Shown here piece by piece: positions 32,154 to 38,450 of a DNA stretch of 44,753 bases. The stretch comes from a virus. The notes under the pieces were generated by a model. The model was given only the letters and a program-made list of their open reading frames with translations, was not told the DNA's origin and did not search any database. A program made the position numbers and the translations under genes. Location: IMG/VR virus record IMGVR_UViG_3300035691_000012, positions 1 to 44,753 of that record; one strand, 5' to 3'. Every line of letters starts with the position of its first letter. The first letter of the stretch is position 1.

Positions 32154-32338
32154 CCGTGCTTACGTTTATAAGCTCTCTTCATGTTATCGCGATTCTTCTT
32201 AGCTGATTCATCCGATTGCTTCGTGTCTTTAGTGAACGTCAGATCTTCTCCGAAAGGATTAGGCACGTAATTATATCCGCCAGTTGAGTTTGATCGATAG
32301 ATTGGTGCTATCTTTGTTATCTTCTTTGCCATGATCAA
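32150..32338 (-). CDS. Small basic hypothetical protein
   Basis: A 62-residue basic protein with a central STGGYNYVPNPFGEDLTF block and a Lys/Arg-rich C-terminus. It starts at either Met1 or Met3; the ATGA overlap with the gene upstream favours Met1. Possibly nucleic-acid-binding; function unknown. Confidence 0.62.
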   Translation of the reverse strand: MIMAKKITKIAPIYRSNSTGGYNYVPNPFGEDLTFTKDTKQSDESAKKNRDNMKRAYKRKHG

Positions 32339-32541
32339 TTCTGTTTAGGTATAAAATACTTTGCATACGTCTTGCCTGATTTAGTTCTTACCATTTCAGT
32401 AACGATATTGTATCCATCATTACGAAGCCTGTTTATTAGCACAGCTAAGCGCCAATGATTCCACCACTTTAAGCATTGAGCCTGAGTAACGGTGCTGCCT
32501 AGAAGGAGCCTAACTTTTAAACGTTCCTTGATGTTTGTCAT
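32335..32541 (-). CDS. Winged-helix/HTH-like small protein
   Basis: A 68-residue protein whose layout is a helix-turn-helix followed by a wing: LLLGSTVTQAQCLKWWN, then HWRLAVLINRLRNDGYNIVTE and a KSGKTYAKYFIP strand pair. This resembles the Helix-turn-helix_39-type domain of phage DNA-binding proteins. It overlaps the upstream gene by 32 bases. Confidence 0.66.
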   Translation of the reverse strand: MTNIKERLKVRLLLGSTVTQAQCLKWWNHWRLAVLINRLRNDGYNIVTEMVRTKSGKTYAKYFIPKQN

Positions 32542-32794
32542 TGTACCATTTTATAAAGTTGATAACCTTTTCACGAGTAATTGAAATCTCAATGCATTCA
32601 AATGAATTAACAATTTGCTTAACCATTGATTTCCATTCATCAAAATCATTTAAAAAGTCTGAATCAAATATGTGTTTAACTACCAGCATAAGCATATTCC
32701 AATCTGACTCATAGAACCAAAGATCTTCTTTCATGTGAGGTTTACCTCCTTGTGAAATATAAAACTCTTCAATCAATTCATTATCTGTTTTCAT
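32510..32794 (-). CDS. Hypothetical early protein
   Basis: A 94-residue acidic, aromatic-rich helical protein, coupled by ATGA to the membrane protein upstream. No family recognised. Confidence 0.6.
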   Translation of the reverse strand: MKTDNELIEEFYISQGGKPHMKEDLWFYESDWNMLMLVVKHIFDSDFLNDFDEWKSMVKQIVNSFECIEISITREKVINFIKWYNDKHQGTFKS

Positions 32795-32958
32795 AAGTCC
32801 GGCGTAATTTGATGTAACACTACAATAATGCTAATAATGGAAACCACAGTGCAAAACGAGATACTGCATCCCAAGTAAAACAAGTCCTGAATGAATGATC
32901 TTTGAATGTGGTAGACTATTTCTTGGGGTAGGTTGTTGGGTGTGTATGGTTGTTTCAT
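32791..32958 (-). CDS. Small one-helix membrane protein
   Basis: A 55-residue ORF: MKQPYTPNNLPQEIVYHIQR, then a single membrane helix (about 31-50, SFCTVVSIISIIVVL). Coupled by ATGA on both sides, which is good evidence of translation. A TGTAACAC motif like the RHH-linked repeats lies near its 3' end. Confidence 0.6.
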   Translation of the reverse strand: MKQPYTPNNLPQEIVYHIQRSFIQDLFYLGCSISFCTVVSIISIIVVLHQITPDL

Positions 32959-33308
32959 ATCAGATTGCCTTTATAAGTTGAAATGATCTGCTCCATTTTA
33001 GCGATGTAATAGCTTTCACTATCCTTATATCCTTCGGCATCTTGTTCCCAAAGGCGATACATAACAGCGCGTAAACGTTGACCTGGTGTCTTACCTTTAA
33101 GTTCAGGATCCATTGAATCAATGATTAGCCGTTCTTTACTTTCGATTTGCTTAGCTGAAAAATAGGCGTAGCAAACTTTGTTACGAAGTCCGAATAATTC
33201 GGCGGCTTTCCCTGGCGATAGTTCCTGAGTTTGAACATTCACAGATATGCTACCATCTTTAAGCGAACGGATTGTTTCAACAACTACAGGTATTAAAAGG
33301 CCTTCCAT
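32955..33308 (-). CDS. Hypothetical protein, DNA-metabolism neighbourhood
   Basis: A 117-residue protein with a beta-rich N-terminus (RSLKDGSISVNVQTQELSP) and a helical C-terminus with GKTPGQRLRAVMYRLWEQ and YYIAKMEQII blocks, seen by me as a recurring Bacteroidota phage pattern. Its place next to a possible OB-fold protein suggests a replication or recombination accessory, unproven. Confidence 0.62.
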   Translation of the reverse strand: MEGLLIPVVVETIRSLKDGSISVNVQTQELSPGKAAELFGLRNKVCYAYFSAKQIESKERLIIDSMDPELKGKTPGQRLRAVMYRLWEQDAEGYKDSESYYIAKMEQIISTYKGNLI

Positions 33309-33790
33309 TATTTTATTGATATATTAAGTCCTGAAGTAGAAGTTTTAACCGGCGGATGAATAAGAACTATTTCTCCTGTAGATTCATCGACTACTCGTAA
33401 AGGTTCTTTTAAAGTCTTCAGGAACTCACAGCGCACCTTCAGAGCCTCGTTTGCCTTATCAGCAGTCTTTGCCAGCTCTTCATAAATTGTGTCTCCACAG
33501 CCAGCGTAATTGTATTTGGTGCCATGTTCAGTCTTTTGAATATAAGCTCCAAGAAATTCGAACTTTTGTTCAGGATACTTCGCGGCAGCAGTTAATTGAT
33601 TCTGAATCGTTTCTTTATTCACCCGTTCCAAAACCATTTCAATAGCTTTGATTTGTATGCGGACTGCAAGTGGATCAATTTCACCTGATTTCACAGCTTC
33701 AATTAATTGATCAGACATTATGTTTATGCCTGTTAAAGAAGTGCTAAATTGTTGTAGCACCCCTGTAGCGGTTGTTGGTAGATTATTCAT
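33308..33790 (-). CDS. Hypothetical protein with shared helical module
   Basis: A 160-residue protein. The DQLIEAVKSGEIDPLAVRIQ segment near residues 27-45 is also present in the protein at 30971-31159. A long helix follows (KAIEMVLERVNKETI), then ELAKTADKANEALKVRCEFL, and a beta-rich C-terminus. It has the layout of phage proteins linked to ssDNA handling, but no motif proves this. It is coupled by ATGA overlap to the neighbour upstream. Confidence 0.62.
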   Translation of the reverse strand: MNNLPTTATGVLQQFSTSLTGINIMSDQLIEAVKSGEIDPLAVRIQIKAIEMVLERVNKETIQNQLTAAAKYPEQKFEFLGAYIQKTEHGTKYNYAGCGDTIYEELAKTADKANEALKVRCEFLKTLKEPLRVVDESTGEIVLIHPPVKTSTSGLNISIK

Positions 33791-34185
33791 AGCTTTGAAA
33801 TCATTTCGTTATAAAGAATGTCAAAATGTGTAGGCAAATCTTTAAGATCAAGTTTCCCAGCAACAACCAAATCTTTAGTATAAGCCATAGCAAAGGAGAT
33901 CATTTGAACCCGTGGTTCAGGTGAAGTTCGTCCGCCTTTCGGCCAATTACCTCCATTTTGTTGAGATGGTATCACAGCTTTTATTTTGCTGCCTTTTTCA
34001 TTTACTTCGATTGTATAAGTAAGCTCTTTACCAGGATTGATCTTTTCTGGCATTTGATCCTTACAACCAATCTGACCTTTGTCGCCATTATCTAATTCAA
34101 TTTCGTGATAAAATACTTGGCCTCCTTTTGGATTGTTCCAAACATTTTTGAATGTTGTTCGTGTAATCTTTGCTGTCTTTTCCAT
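33787..34185 (-). CDS. OB-fold-like protein, possible single-stranded DNA-binding protein
   Basis: A 132-residue protein. The N-terminal 70 residues alternate strands with WNNPKGGQVFYHEIELDNGDKGQIG and a TYTIEV strand, resembling an OB barrel. A disordered SQQNGGNWPKGGRTSP linker and a helical tail follow. An SSB-like role is inferred from fold pattern and neighbours. Only coupling and position support it. Confidence 0.58.
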   Translation of the reverse strand: MEKTAKITRTTFKNVWNNPKGGQVFYHEIELDNGDKGQIGCKDQMPEKINPGKELTYTIEVNEKGSKIKAVIPSQQNGGNWPKGGRTSPEPRVQMISFAMAYTKDLVVAGKLDLKDLPTHFDILYNEMISKL

Positions 34186-34234
34186 TTCCGTTTATCGGTT
34201 TTAGTTGTTGTGTTTCTGGCATGTTCTAAAGTGT

Positions 34235-34348
34235 TTATAAAATCTTTTCCTGATTCTTTCTGATGCGCCTAAGTTCATAGACTAATGAAAGTCCGACAAC
34301 AATGCCAGTAATGAACTGACAGGATAGTAAAAATATTATTGCTTCCAT
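34235..34348 (-). CDS. Tiny one-helix membrane protein
   Basis: A 37-residue ORF: membrane helix MEAIIFLLSCQFITGIVVGL, then a basic tail (LRRIRKNQEKIL). It has the positive-inside pattern of an N-out small membrane protein. It fills the otherwise empty gap between the OB-fold-like gene and the next early gene. Confidence 0.55.
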   Translation of the reverse strand: MEAIIFLLSCQFITGIVVGLSLVYELRRIRKNQEKIL

Positions 34349-34352
34349 AGTT

Positions 34353-34622
34353 TTAAAACGGTAAAGATGAATATACTTCCTGAACTCTCGCAACAATATG
34401 CTTACGGCCATAACGACCTTTCATATAAGTTGCTGATAAAATGTAGTGCTGCATTTCATCCCTGCTAACACTTGATTCATCACTATCGAACCTAAGCTCG
34501 AATGATTTTAGAAAAGTGTCTGTCATGTCAGCAAAGATTAATATTGCTGCATGCTCCGGTGTCTGGTCAGGAACTTGCATTCGCTCTTGTTCTGTGATTG
34601 AGTTTAGAGGTGATTGTATCAT
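34353..34622 (-). CDS. Hypothetical early protein
   Basis: An 89-residue protein, mixed alpha/beta, with a MIQSPLNSITEQERMQVP start and a YMKGRYGRKHIVARVQEV segment. No family recognised. Five bases separate it from the gene upstream and four from the tiny membrane gene downstream. Confidence 0.6.
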   Translation of the reverse strand: MIQSPLNSITEQERMQVPDQTPEHAAILIFADMTDTFLKSFELRFDSDESSVSRDEMQHYILSATYMKGRYGRKHIVARVQEVYSSLPF

Positions 34623-34627
34623 AGCTT

Positions 34628-34855
34628 TTATACAGCTCTATATCTCACCACTGTTTCATTATTGAATTTCTTATTAGCTTCGCTTTTAAGCTCAGCCAAT
34701 AACTTTTTAGACTTAGTGTCCAATTGATCTTTTTTTGAAAAGAAACGCCAATTTATTTTTGAACGCATGGCAATAGCTTCGCGCAAAAAATGTCCTTCAG
34801 AATATTTATCGTTATTGATAAGATCTGAATTTGAATGTGTAATGTGAGTTTTCAT
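34628..34855 (-). CDS. Hypothetical early protein
   Basis: A 75-residue basic helical protein (KKLLAELKSEANKKFNNETV). No domain recognised. Confidence 0.6.
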   Translation of the reverse strand: MKTHITHSNSDLINNDKYSEGHFLREAIAMRSKINWRFFSKKDQLDTKSKKLLAELKSEANKKFNNETVVRYRAV

Positions 34856-34880
34856 AGTAGTATATAAGTTAAAAGTATAG

Positions 34881-35048
34881 TTAAAAATGAATAATGCATT
34901 GGTAGATTACATAGGCCAAAGTACATAGACCTATCACGAATAACAATCCGTTTACTGTTCCTCGGATGCCATTATGACGTTGATTATTTTTATCTTCGTA
35001 ATACTGGTCATCTTCAGTGTGGTGGTAATGGTCAGGTTCGTGGTACAT
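34881..35048 (-). CDS. Small one-helix membrane protein
   Basis: A 55-residue protein: a His/Asp/Tyr-rich polar head (MYHEPDHYHHTEDDQYYEDK) and a C-terminal membrane helix (about 34-52). ATG 35048 is chosen because the longer frame (to 35207) overlaps the preceding gene out of frame. The His-rich head could bind metal. Confidence 0.57.
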   Translation of the reverse strand: MYHEPDHYHHTEDDQYYEDKNNQRHNGIRGTVNGLLFVIGLCTLAYVIYQCIIHF

Positions 35049-35052
35049 GTCT

Positions 35053-35442
35053 TTAGAATTTATAATCCTGATCGTCATCTTCATAGTCATAATCAATATC
35101 AAATTGAGCCTGCCAATTCTCATTTTTATATTGGTTAAGCATCGCAATTTCATTGATGGTTCTATCTCCTTCTGATTTAGATTCGATACGCTTACATTCA
35201 CTTTCAAAATTATTCATTTTGTAAACACCATCATTACGATTTGCAGCATTTGATTTCGCTTTCTTATATTGACTGATTGCTTTATCTGATAATCGTTGAC
35301 AATTCTTACGCGCATCGTCAAGTTCAGCAGGCGTTATCCCTTTATCATTTTCAAGTGACATTGAAGCTTCGAAATGAGAATAGTCGTAGCTTAGCATTAC
35401 TTTAACAGAAGCACTTTTAATGATGGTTGAAGATTTTTTCAT
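35053..35442 (-). CDS. Hypothetical early protein with acidic tail
   Basis: A 129-residue protein: N-terminal beta strands (SASVKVMLSYDYSHFEASMS), a helical middle, and an acidic C-terminal DYDYEDDDQDY tail, as in DNA-mimic or DNA-binding-protein partners. No family recognised. Confidence 0.62.
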   Translation of the reverse strand: MKKSSTIIKSASVKVMLSYDYSHFEASMSLENDKGITPAELDDARKNCQRLSDKAISQYKKAKSNAANRNDGVYKMNNFESECKRIESKSEGDRTINEIAMLNQYKNENWQAQFDIDYDYEDDDQDYKF

Positions 35443-35447
35443 ATTTG

Positions 35448-35552
35448 CTAGTTTAAGTGAACAAACATTTTAATAAGCCATACTCCCAAAGTAAAGAGTA
35501 CAGGCGTTAAGAAGCCGATTAAGGCTATGATTATGGTTTCAGGTTTTTTCAT
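35448..35552 (-). CDS. Tiny one-helix membrane protein
   Basis: A 34-residue ORF with one long hydrophobic helix (TIIIALIGFLTPVLFTLGVW) and short basic ends. It overlaps the preceding stop by four bases, which supports translation. Confidence 0.55.
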   Translation of the reverse strand: MKKPETIIIALIGFLTPVLFTLGVWLIKMFVHLN

Positions 35553-35800
35553 TCTTCTAATTGCTTTAAAAGCTCATCAGTCAATTCTATTGAACTCTTA
35601 ACTAAAAGAGCATATTCACATGCTGGAATAAAATGGCCATTAACCTTATCCTCATCTGTATAGCCCGAAACCATCCCTTTCAATAATTCAATAGAAAATA
35701 ATTCTCGCTTTGAAAGACCATATTTTGGCTCTACACATGAGTGGTCACCAGTTGGATAAACTGATGAAGAACCGTTAACTATAAAATCATTCTTTGCCAT
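35549..35800 (-). CDS. Hypothetical early protein
   Basis: An 83-residue acidic protein with a polar N-terminus and helical C-terminus. No recognised motif. Confidence 0.62.
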   Translation of the reverse strand: MAKNDFIVNGSSSVYPTGDHSCVEPKYGLSKRELFSIELLKGMVSGYTDEDKVNGHFIPACEYALLVKSSIELTDELLKQLEE

Positions 35801-35805
35801 AATAT

Positions 35806-36066
35806 TTATTCTTCTAAGTAACCTTTACCCTCACAGAACATACAACCGTCAGCACTCGGAGCGTCCACACAATCAACATTTATCTCATGCTCACCTGATC
35901 CGTCACATTCAGTGCATTTTATGATTTGTTCGGAATAGCGGCGGCATACTTCTGGCCAATCCTCATTATTAAATAGGTCTATTGCATTATGTAACTCTTC
36001 TCCTTTATGTTGTTCAAATACAATTTGTTCCTGTATTCGATTAAGTAATTCTTGATTCAGTTTCAT
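35806..36066 (-). CDS. DnaJ-type zinc-finger-like protein
   Basis: An 86-residue protein. The C-terminal half has CTECDGSGEHE and CMFCEGKGYL, two CxxCxGxG repeats like those of DnaJ zinc fingers, preceded by a helical N-terminus. It may assist folding or bind nucleic acid or protein. It is coupled by ATGA to the upstream gene. Confidence 0.7.
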   Translation of the reverse strand: MKLNQELLNRIQEQIVFEQHKGEELHNAIDLFNNEDWPEVCRRYSEQIIKCTECDGSGEHEINVDCVDAPSADGCMFCEGKGYLEE

Positions 36067-36296
36067 AGCTCAAGGTTCTTTAAAAAATTATCAGCATATT
36101 CACCGGATTTCTTCATTGAGTGCTCGTATCTATCCTTATTTTTTGAGACATCACGAATATCATTTACCAACAGCTCAACTAATTCACACATTTCAACAAG
36201 ATTACTTAATCGAATGTCGTCCCTACTTGCGTCACCAGCAGGATTGATATTACCAATCACTTTATTAACGACCCCATAGATGTTAATTTTTTCCAT
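36063..36296 (-). CDS. Hypothetical early protein
   Basis: A 77-residue charged helical protein (MEKINIYGVVNKVIGNINPA...). It follows the long-loop terminator at 36310-36396 directly. No family recognised. Confidence 0.6.
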   Translation of the reverse strand: MEKINIYGVVNKVIGNINPAGDASRDDIRLSNLVEMCELVELLVNDIRDVSKNKDRYEHSMKKSGEYADNFLKNLEL

Positions 36297-36309
36297 AATT
36301 ATAGTTGTT

Positions 36310-36396
36310 TAAAAAAGCCATCCCCTATCTGAAATCAATTCAGTAAAGACCAAGCTGTCAGTTTCCCCAGATAAATTAGAATTTCGGGGAATGGCT
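36310..36396 (-). terminator. Terminator-like hairpin with long structured loop
   Basis: AGCCATCCCC (36316-36325) pairs with GGGGAATGGCT (36386-36396) with one bulged base, and on the minus strand the stem runs into TTTTTT. The 60-base loop itself folds: TATCTG/CAGATA (36326-36331 with 36368-36373) or CTGAA/TTCAG (36329-36343). It lies after only three genes of the early unit, so it probably attenuates transcription. Confidence 0.62.
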
Positions 36397-36404
36397 CTTA
36401 TATT

Positions 36405-36680
36405 TTAATCTCTATCTTCTCTAAAGTAATGACCATCAGCATAGCAATGGTCTTTCATTTCTTGATACATTCTACCGATTTCCGAAACTATAAATTTCTC
36501 ATTATCCATCATTTCAGGAGTAAATGGTTTGCTATTATCTATTTTAACGCCCACATTTCCGTGATATCTAATAGAAATTAAAGTACTGCAATAAGGCCTC
36601 ATATCAGTGTGAAGATGTCTTTCAAATTTTATATCGAAGCCTAGTTTTCCAAGCTCAATTATTTTATCGTAAAGTGTCAT
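36405..36680 (-). CDS. Hypothetical early protein
   Basis: A 91-residue mixed alpha/beta protein, starting at ATG 36680 (overlapping the stop of the tiny ORF upstream). It has FDIKFERHLHTDMRPYCS and GHYFREDRD segments. No family recognised. Confidence 0.62.
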   Translation of the reverse strand: MTLYDKIIELGKLGFDIKFERHLHTDMRPYCSTLISIRYHGNVGVKIDNSKPFTPEMMDNEKFIVSEIGRMYQEMKDHCYADGHYFREDRD

Positions 36681-36778
36681 CACTTTTTAAGTTTAGTTAA
36701 TGCTATTTTAATTCTCTCACTCATAGGAGTAGTAGCCATGGAGTGTAAGATGAGGCGGTCGGTGGTGGTTATGGTCAT
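36680..36778 (-). CDS. Tiny early ORF
   Basis: A 32-residue ORF (MTITTTDRLILHSMATTPMS...) chained by ATGA overlaps between the genes on both sides. The overlaps are the only support; a translational-coupling leader is an alternative. Confidence 0.45.
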   Translation of the reverse strand: MTITTTDRLILHSMATTPMSERIKIALTKLKK

Positions 36779-36909
36779 AGCCTTACAAGATAAATTATAG
36801 ATCCGTCATTTTGCGGACACAACCAATCGTCACAAATTTTAGTAGCATCAAAAACATGTTTTGAACACGCCACATTAAATAATATTCTATATTTTGGTTT
36901 GAAGTTCAT
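36775..36909 (-). CDS. First gene of the early unit, small Cys-containing protein
   Basis: A 44-residue ORF with cysteines in VACSKH, ICDDWLC. It is the first gene behind the minus-strand promoter at 36936-36943, giving a 5' leader of about 20-25 bases. Function unknown. Confidence 0.55.
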   Translation of the reverse strand: MNFKPKYRILFNVACSKHVFDATKICDDWLCPQNDGSIIYLVRL

Positions 36910-36935
36910 AATCCGTTCCGTTTAATGTTGTTGAA

Positions 36936-36958
36936 CAAATGTAATATCATTTTGATAT
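36936..36958 (-). promoter_or_regulatory. Early promoter with palindromic operator
   Basis: On the minus strand TACATTTG (36943-36936) fits the TAnnTTTG -7 consensus. The perfect palindrome ATATCA-TTT-TGATAT (36944-36958) abuts it directly upstream. A TTG for the -33 region lies 17 or 22 bases further up. A repressor at the palindrome would block the promoter of the whole early unit. Confidence 0.68.
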
Positions 36959-37001
36959 ACAAGTCAAGTATTTCAATGAAAATAAATAAATATTTTTTTA
37001 C

Positions 37002-37033
37002 TTGCTTTTTAATATCATTCTAATATATCTTTG
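37002..37033 (+). promoter_or_regulatory. Rightward promoter with matching operator
   Basis: TATCTTTG (37026-37033) is an exact -7 box, with a TTG at 37002-37004, 21 bases upstream. The operator copy ATATCA-TTC-TAATAT (37012-37026) differs at one arm position from its twin and again touches the -7 box. It should drive the RHH gene 19 bases downstream. Confidence 0.68.
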
Positions 37034-37051
37034 TGGTAACAATTCAGAATT

Positions 37052-37198
37052 ATGGCAAAGACAGGTAAAAAGGATGAAAAAAAGCTATTATTGAGGCTTC
37101 CTAAAAAGGCTTTTGATGCTGTTAAAAAGGCATCTGAAGCAAATAAACGTTCAATGAATGGTGAAATTGAGTTTACTTTGACTGAGAAATATATTTGA
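37052..37198 (+). CDS. Arc/CopG-type ribbon-helix-helix repressor candidate
   Basis: A 48-residue protein: basic N-terminus, beta strand KKLLLRLP, helix AFDAVKKASEANK, turn and helix RSMNGEIEFTLTEKY. This is the Arc repressor layout, including the NGEI start of the second helix. It sits behind one of two promoters that share the palindrome, so autoregulation and control of the early unit are likely. It ends just before a GC-rich hairpin. Confidence 0.78.
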   Translation: MAKTGKKDEKKLLLRLPKKAFDAVKKASEANKRSMNGEIEFTLTEKYI

Positions 37199-37222
37199 GG
37201 GGCTAGCAGTTGGTTAGCCCCT
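37199..37222 (+). terminator. Hairpin after the RHH gene
   Basis: GGGGCTA pairs with TAGCCCC around a short loop directly after the stop at 37198. The following T tract is weak (TACTTTG), so it may be a partial terminator or an mRNA end protecting hairpin upstream of the tRNA-like gene. Confidence 0.55.
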
Positions 37223-37234
37223 ACTTTGAAAGAC

Positions 37235-37366
37235 GGGGATGTGGCGAAACTGGTAGACGCTGCAATAAATGGCTGAAGTCTTTCATCGACAGACATGTAG
37301 ATGATTGAATAGGCGCAAAGCTGATGAGCATTTGTATTGGAGGTTCGAGTCCTTCCATCCGCACCA
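37235..37366 (+). tRNA. Type II, Leu-like tRNA-like gene with about 40 extra bases
   Basis: The 5' end GGGGATG and the 3' CATCCGC-A-CCA form an acceptor stem with one G-G mismatch and an encoded CCA. The D arm (GCG-AAACTGGTAGA-CGC) is complete and typical of tRNA-Leu. The T arm is GGAGG-TTCGAGT-CCTTC. Between them lie 78 bases, where a normal type II tRNA has about 35. TGCA and AAATG (37261-37271) can pair with CATTTGTA (37329-37336) next to the T arm, giving a long stem in place of the anticodon arm, and TCATC/GATGA forms an inner hairpin. I cannot assign an anticodon. It could be a decayed tRNA, an intron-containing tRNA or a tRNA mimic. Confidence 0.55.
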
Positions 37367-37560
37367 CAAAACCCAGGTTCCTAATGATTTTTCGGAATAG
37401 TTAGGAGTCATGAGAACCGATGACAGCCGGAAAGACGGCAAACTTTGATACCTTAGGCCGTAAAAACGATACCGGTTTCTTGATTCTGTGAGTGCGAGGA
37501 AACAGAGTCCATCTAAGTGAAAGCTAAGTCGCATGTATCGAGGCGCTTCAAGTTAATACA
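37367..37560 (+). ncRNA. Highly structured non-coding stretch
   Basis: No ORF fits here, yet the stretch holds several stable hairpins: GGTTC/GAACC enclosing CCTAA/TTAGG (about 37376-37424), AGCCG-loop-CGGC (near 37430), and GATTCTGT/ACAGAGTC (8 bp with a 12-base loop, near 37480-37510). It follows the tRNA-like gene at once and may belong to the same transcript, or be a packaging-site or leader RNA upstream of the terminase genes. Confidence 0.42.
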
Positions 37561-37571
37561 AATTAAACGCG

Positions 37572-37856
37572 ATGAAAACAATCATAATACTAATAGCTAG
37601 CCTATTTAATCATCATTCAGACATAATAAGCCTGGATAACGGAAGAACTGAGCTTACAATATCAGTTAGTAAAATAACTGTCAAATCCGATATTATTGAA
37701 CCTAAAGAATTAATACATTATTTGGATAGAATATTCACAGATAGCGATGTTCAATACTATAATATTGAATTTCAAACACACGGGGAAATATTAATAGTGG
37801 ATGAGATATCCTATAAAAGAATACCAAATTTTGTAAATAAAGCATTAAATCGCTAA
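37572..37856 (+). CDS. Hypothetical protein upstream of the terminase genes
   Basis: A 94-residue protein with a short hydrophobic N-terminus (MKTIIILIASLF) and a beta-rich body (NGRTELTISVSKITVKSD, QYYNIEFQTHGEILIVDEI). A signal peptide is possible but weak. No family recognised. Confidence 0.6.
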   Translation: MKTIIILIASLFNHHSDIISLDNGRTELTISVSKITVKSDIIEPKELIHYLDRIFTDSDVQYYNIEFQTHGEILIVDEISYKRIPNFVNKALNR

Positions 37857-37927
37857 TTTAGCGACCATGTACAACGTAACTCAGACGAACGAAAGAGCGC
37901 ACACTTTGCAAGGAGTGTAAGAAATTT

Positions 37928-37961
37928 AGCCCATGACCTTAACACAGTTTTGGGCTTTTTC
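37928..37961 (+). terminator. Intrinsic terminator before the terminase genes
   Basis: AGCCCA (37928-37933) pairs with TGGGCT (37951-37956) and is followed by a T run. It lies 27 bases before the small terminase gene. A smaller ACACT/AGTGT hairpin stands just upstream. If active, late genes need antitermination or a promoter hidden in the last bases before 37988. Confidence 0.7.
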
Positions 37962-37987
37962 ATTGATAAACCCGAGCAACTATCTAT

Positions 37988-38404
37988 ATGCCAGCAGGCC
38001 AACCAAAAATATTCAAAACACCGGAAGAACTCTTCAGCAAGTTCAAAGAGTACTTAGAATGGGTTAAAGCCAATCCATATAAATGGCATGACTTCGTAGG
38101 CAAGGATGCTGAAGAGGTATGGAAAGAAAGGCAGCGCCCTATTACCTGGAGTGGATTTGAAGGCTGGCTAGCATCAAATGATATAGCTGCTCATTTAGGT
38201 CATTATGAGCAGAATACAGACGAAGGATATGCTGAATTCTTGCCCACCATTCGCGCAATTAAGCGTATTTGCAGCCAAGATGTTATCGACGGTGCCCTTG
38301 CTGGAGTATTTAATCAGAACATTGCAGCACGCATTGAAGGCCTTGCTGATAAAAAAGAGATTGATAAGACATCGCGTAAGATCAAATTCACTGACGCAGG
38401 ATAA
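37988..38404 (+). CDS. Terminase small subunit (gp3-like DNA-packaging protein)
   Basis: A 138-residue protein with the MPAGQPKIFKTPEELFSKF start and PITWSGFEGWL block, then a helical C-terminus, matching the DNA-packaging gp3-like small terminase family of Bacteroidota phages and prophages. It recognises the packaging site and recruits the large subunit, whose gene follows 46 bases on. Confidence 0.82.
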   Translation: MPAGQPKIFKTPEELFSKFKEYLEWVKANPYKWHDFVGKDAEEVWKERQRPITWSGFEGWLASNDIAAHLGHYEQNTDEGYAEFLPTIRAIKRICSQDVIDGALAGVFNQNIAARIEGLADKKEIDKTSRKIKFTDAG

Positions 38405-38450
38405 CCAAATATAATTTTTGTTTTTTCGGTAGCATACAAAATAAAATTTC

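Noticed and set aside
37235-37366. Hammerhead ribozyme core (CTGATGAG near 37321 and CGAAAC near 37245)
   Set aside because: The two strings fit a permuted hammerhead order, but stems I-III do not form beyond 2-4 pairs, and GCGAAACTGG is better explained as the tRNA D arm.
37235-37560. Group I intron in a tRNA-Leu gene
   Set aside because: The T arm follows only 78 bases after the D arm, too short for a group I intron, and the conserved core strings were not found downstream.
37235-37560. Split or permuted tmRNA
   Set aside because: The D arm is complete and precedes the T arm, with no resume codon or tag-like reading frame of known type; permuted tmRNA has the opposite order.
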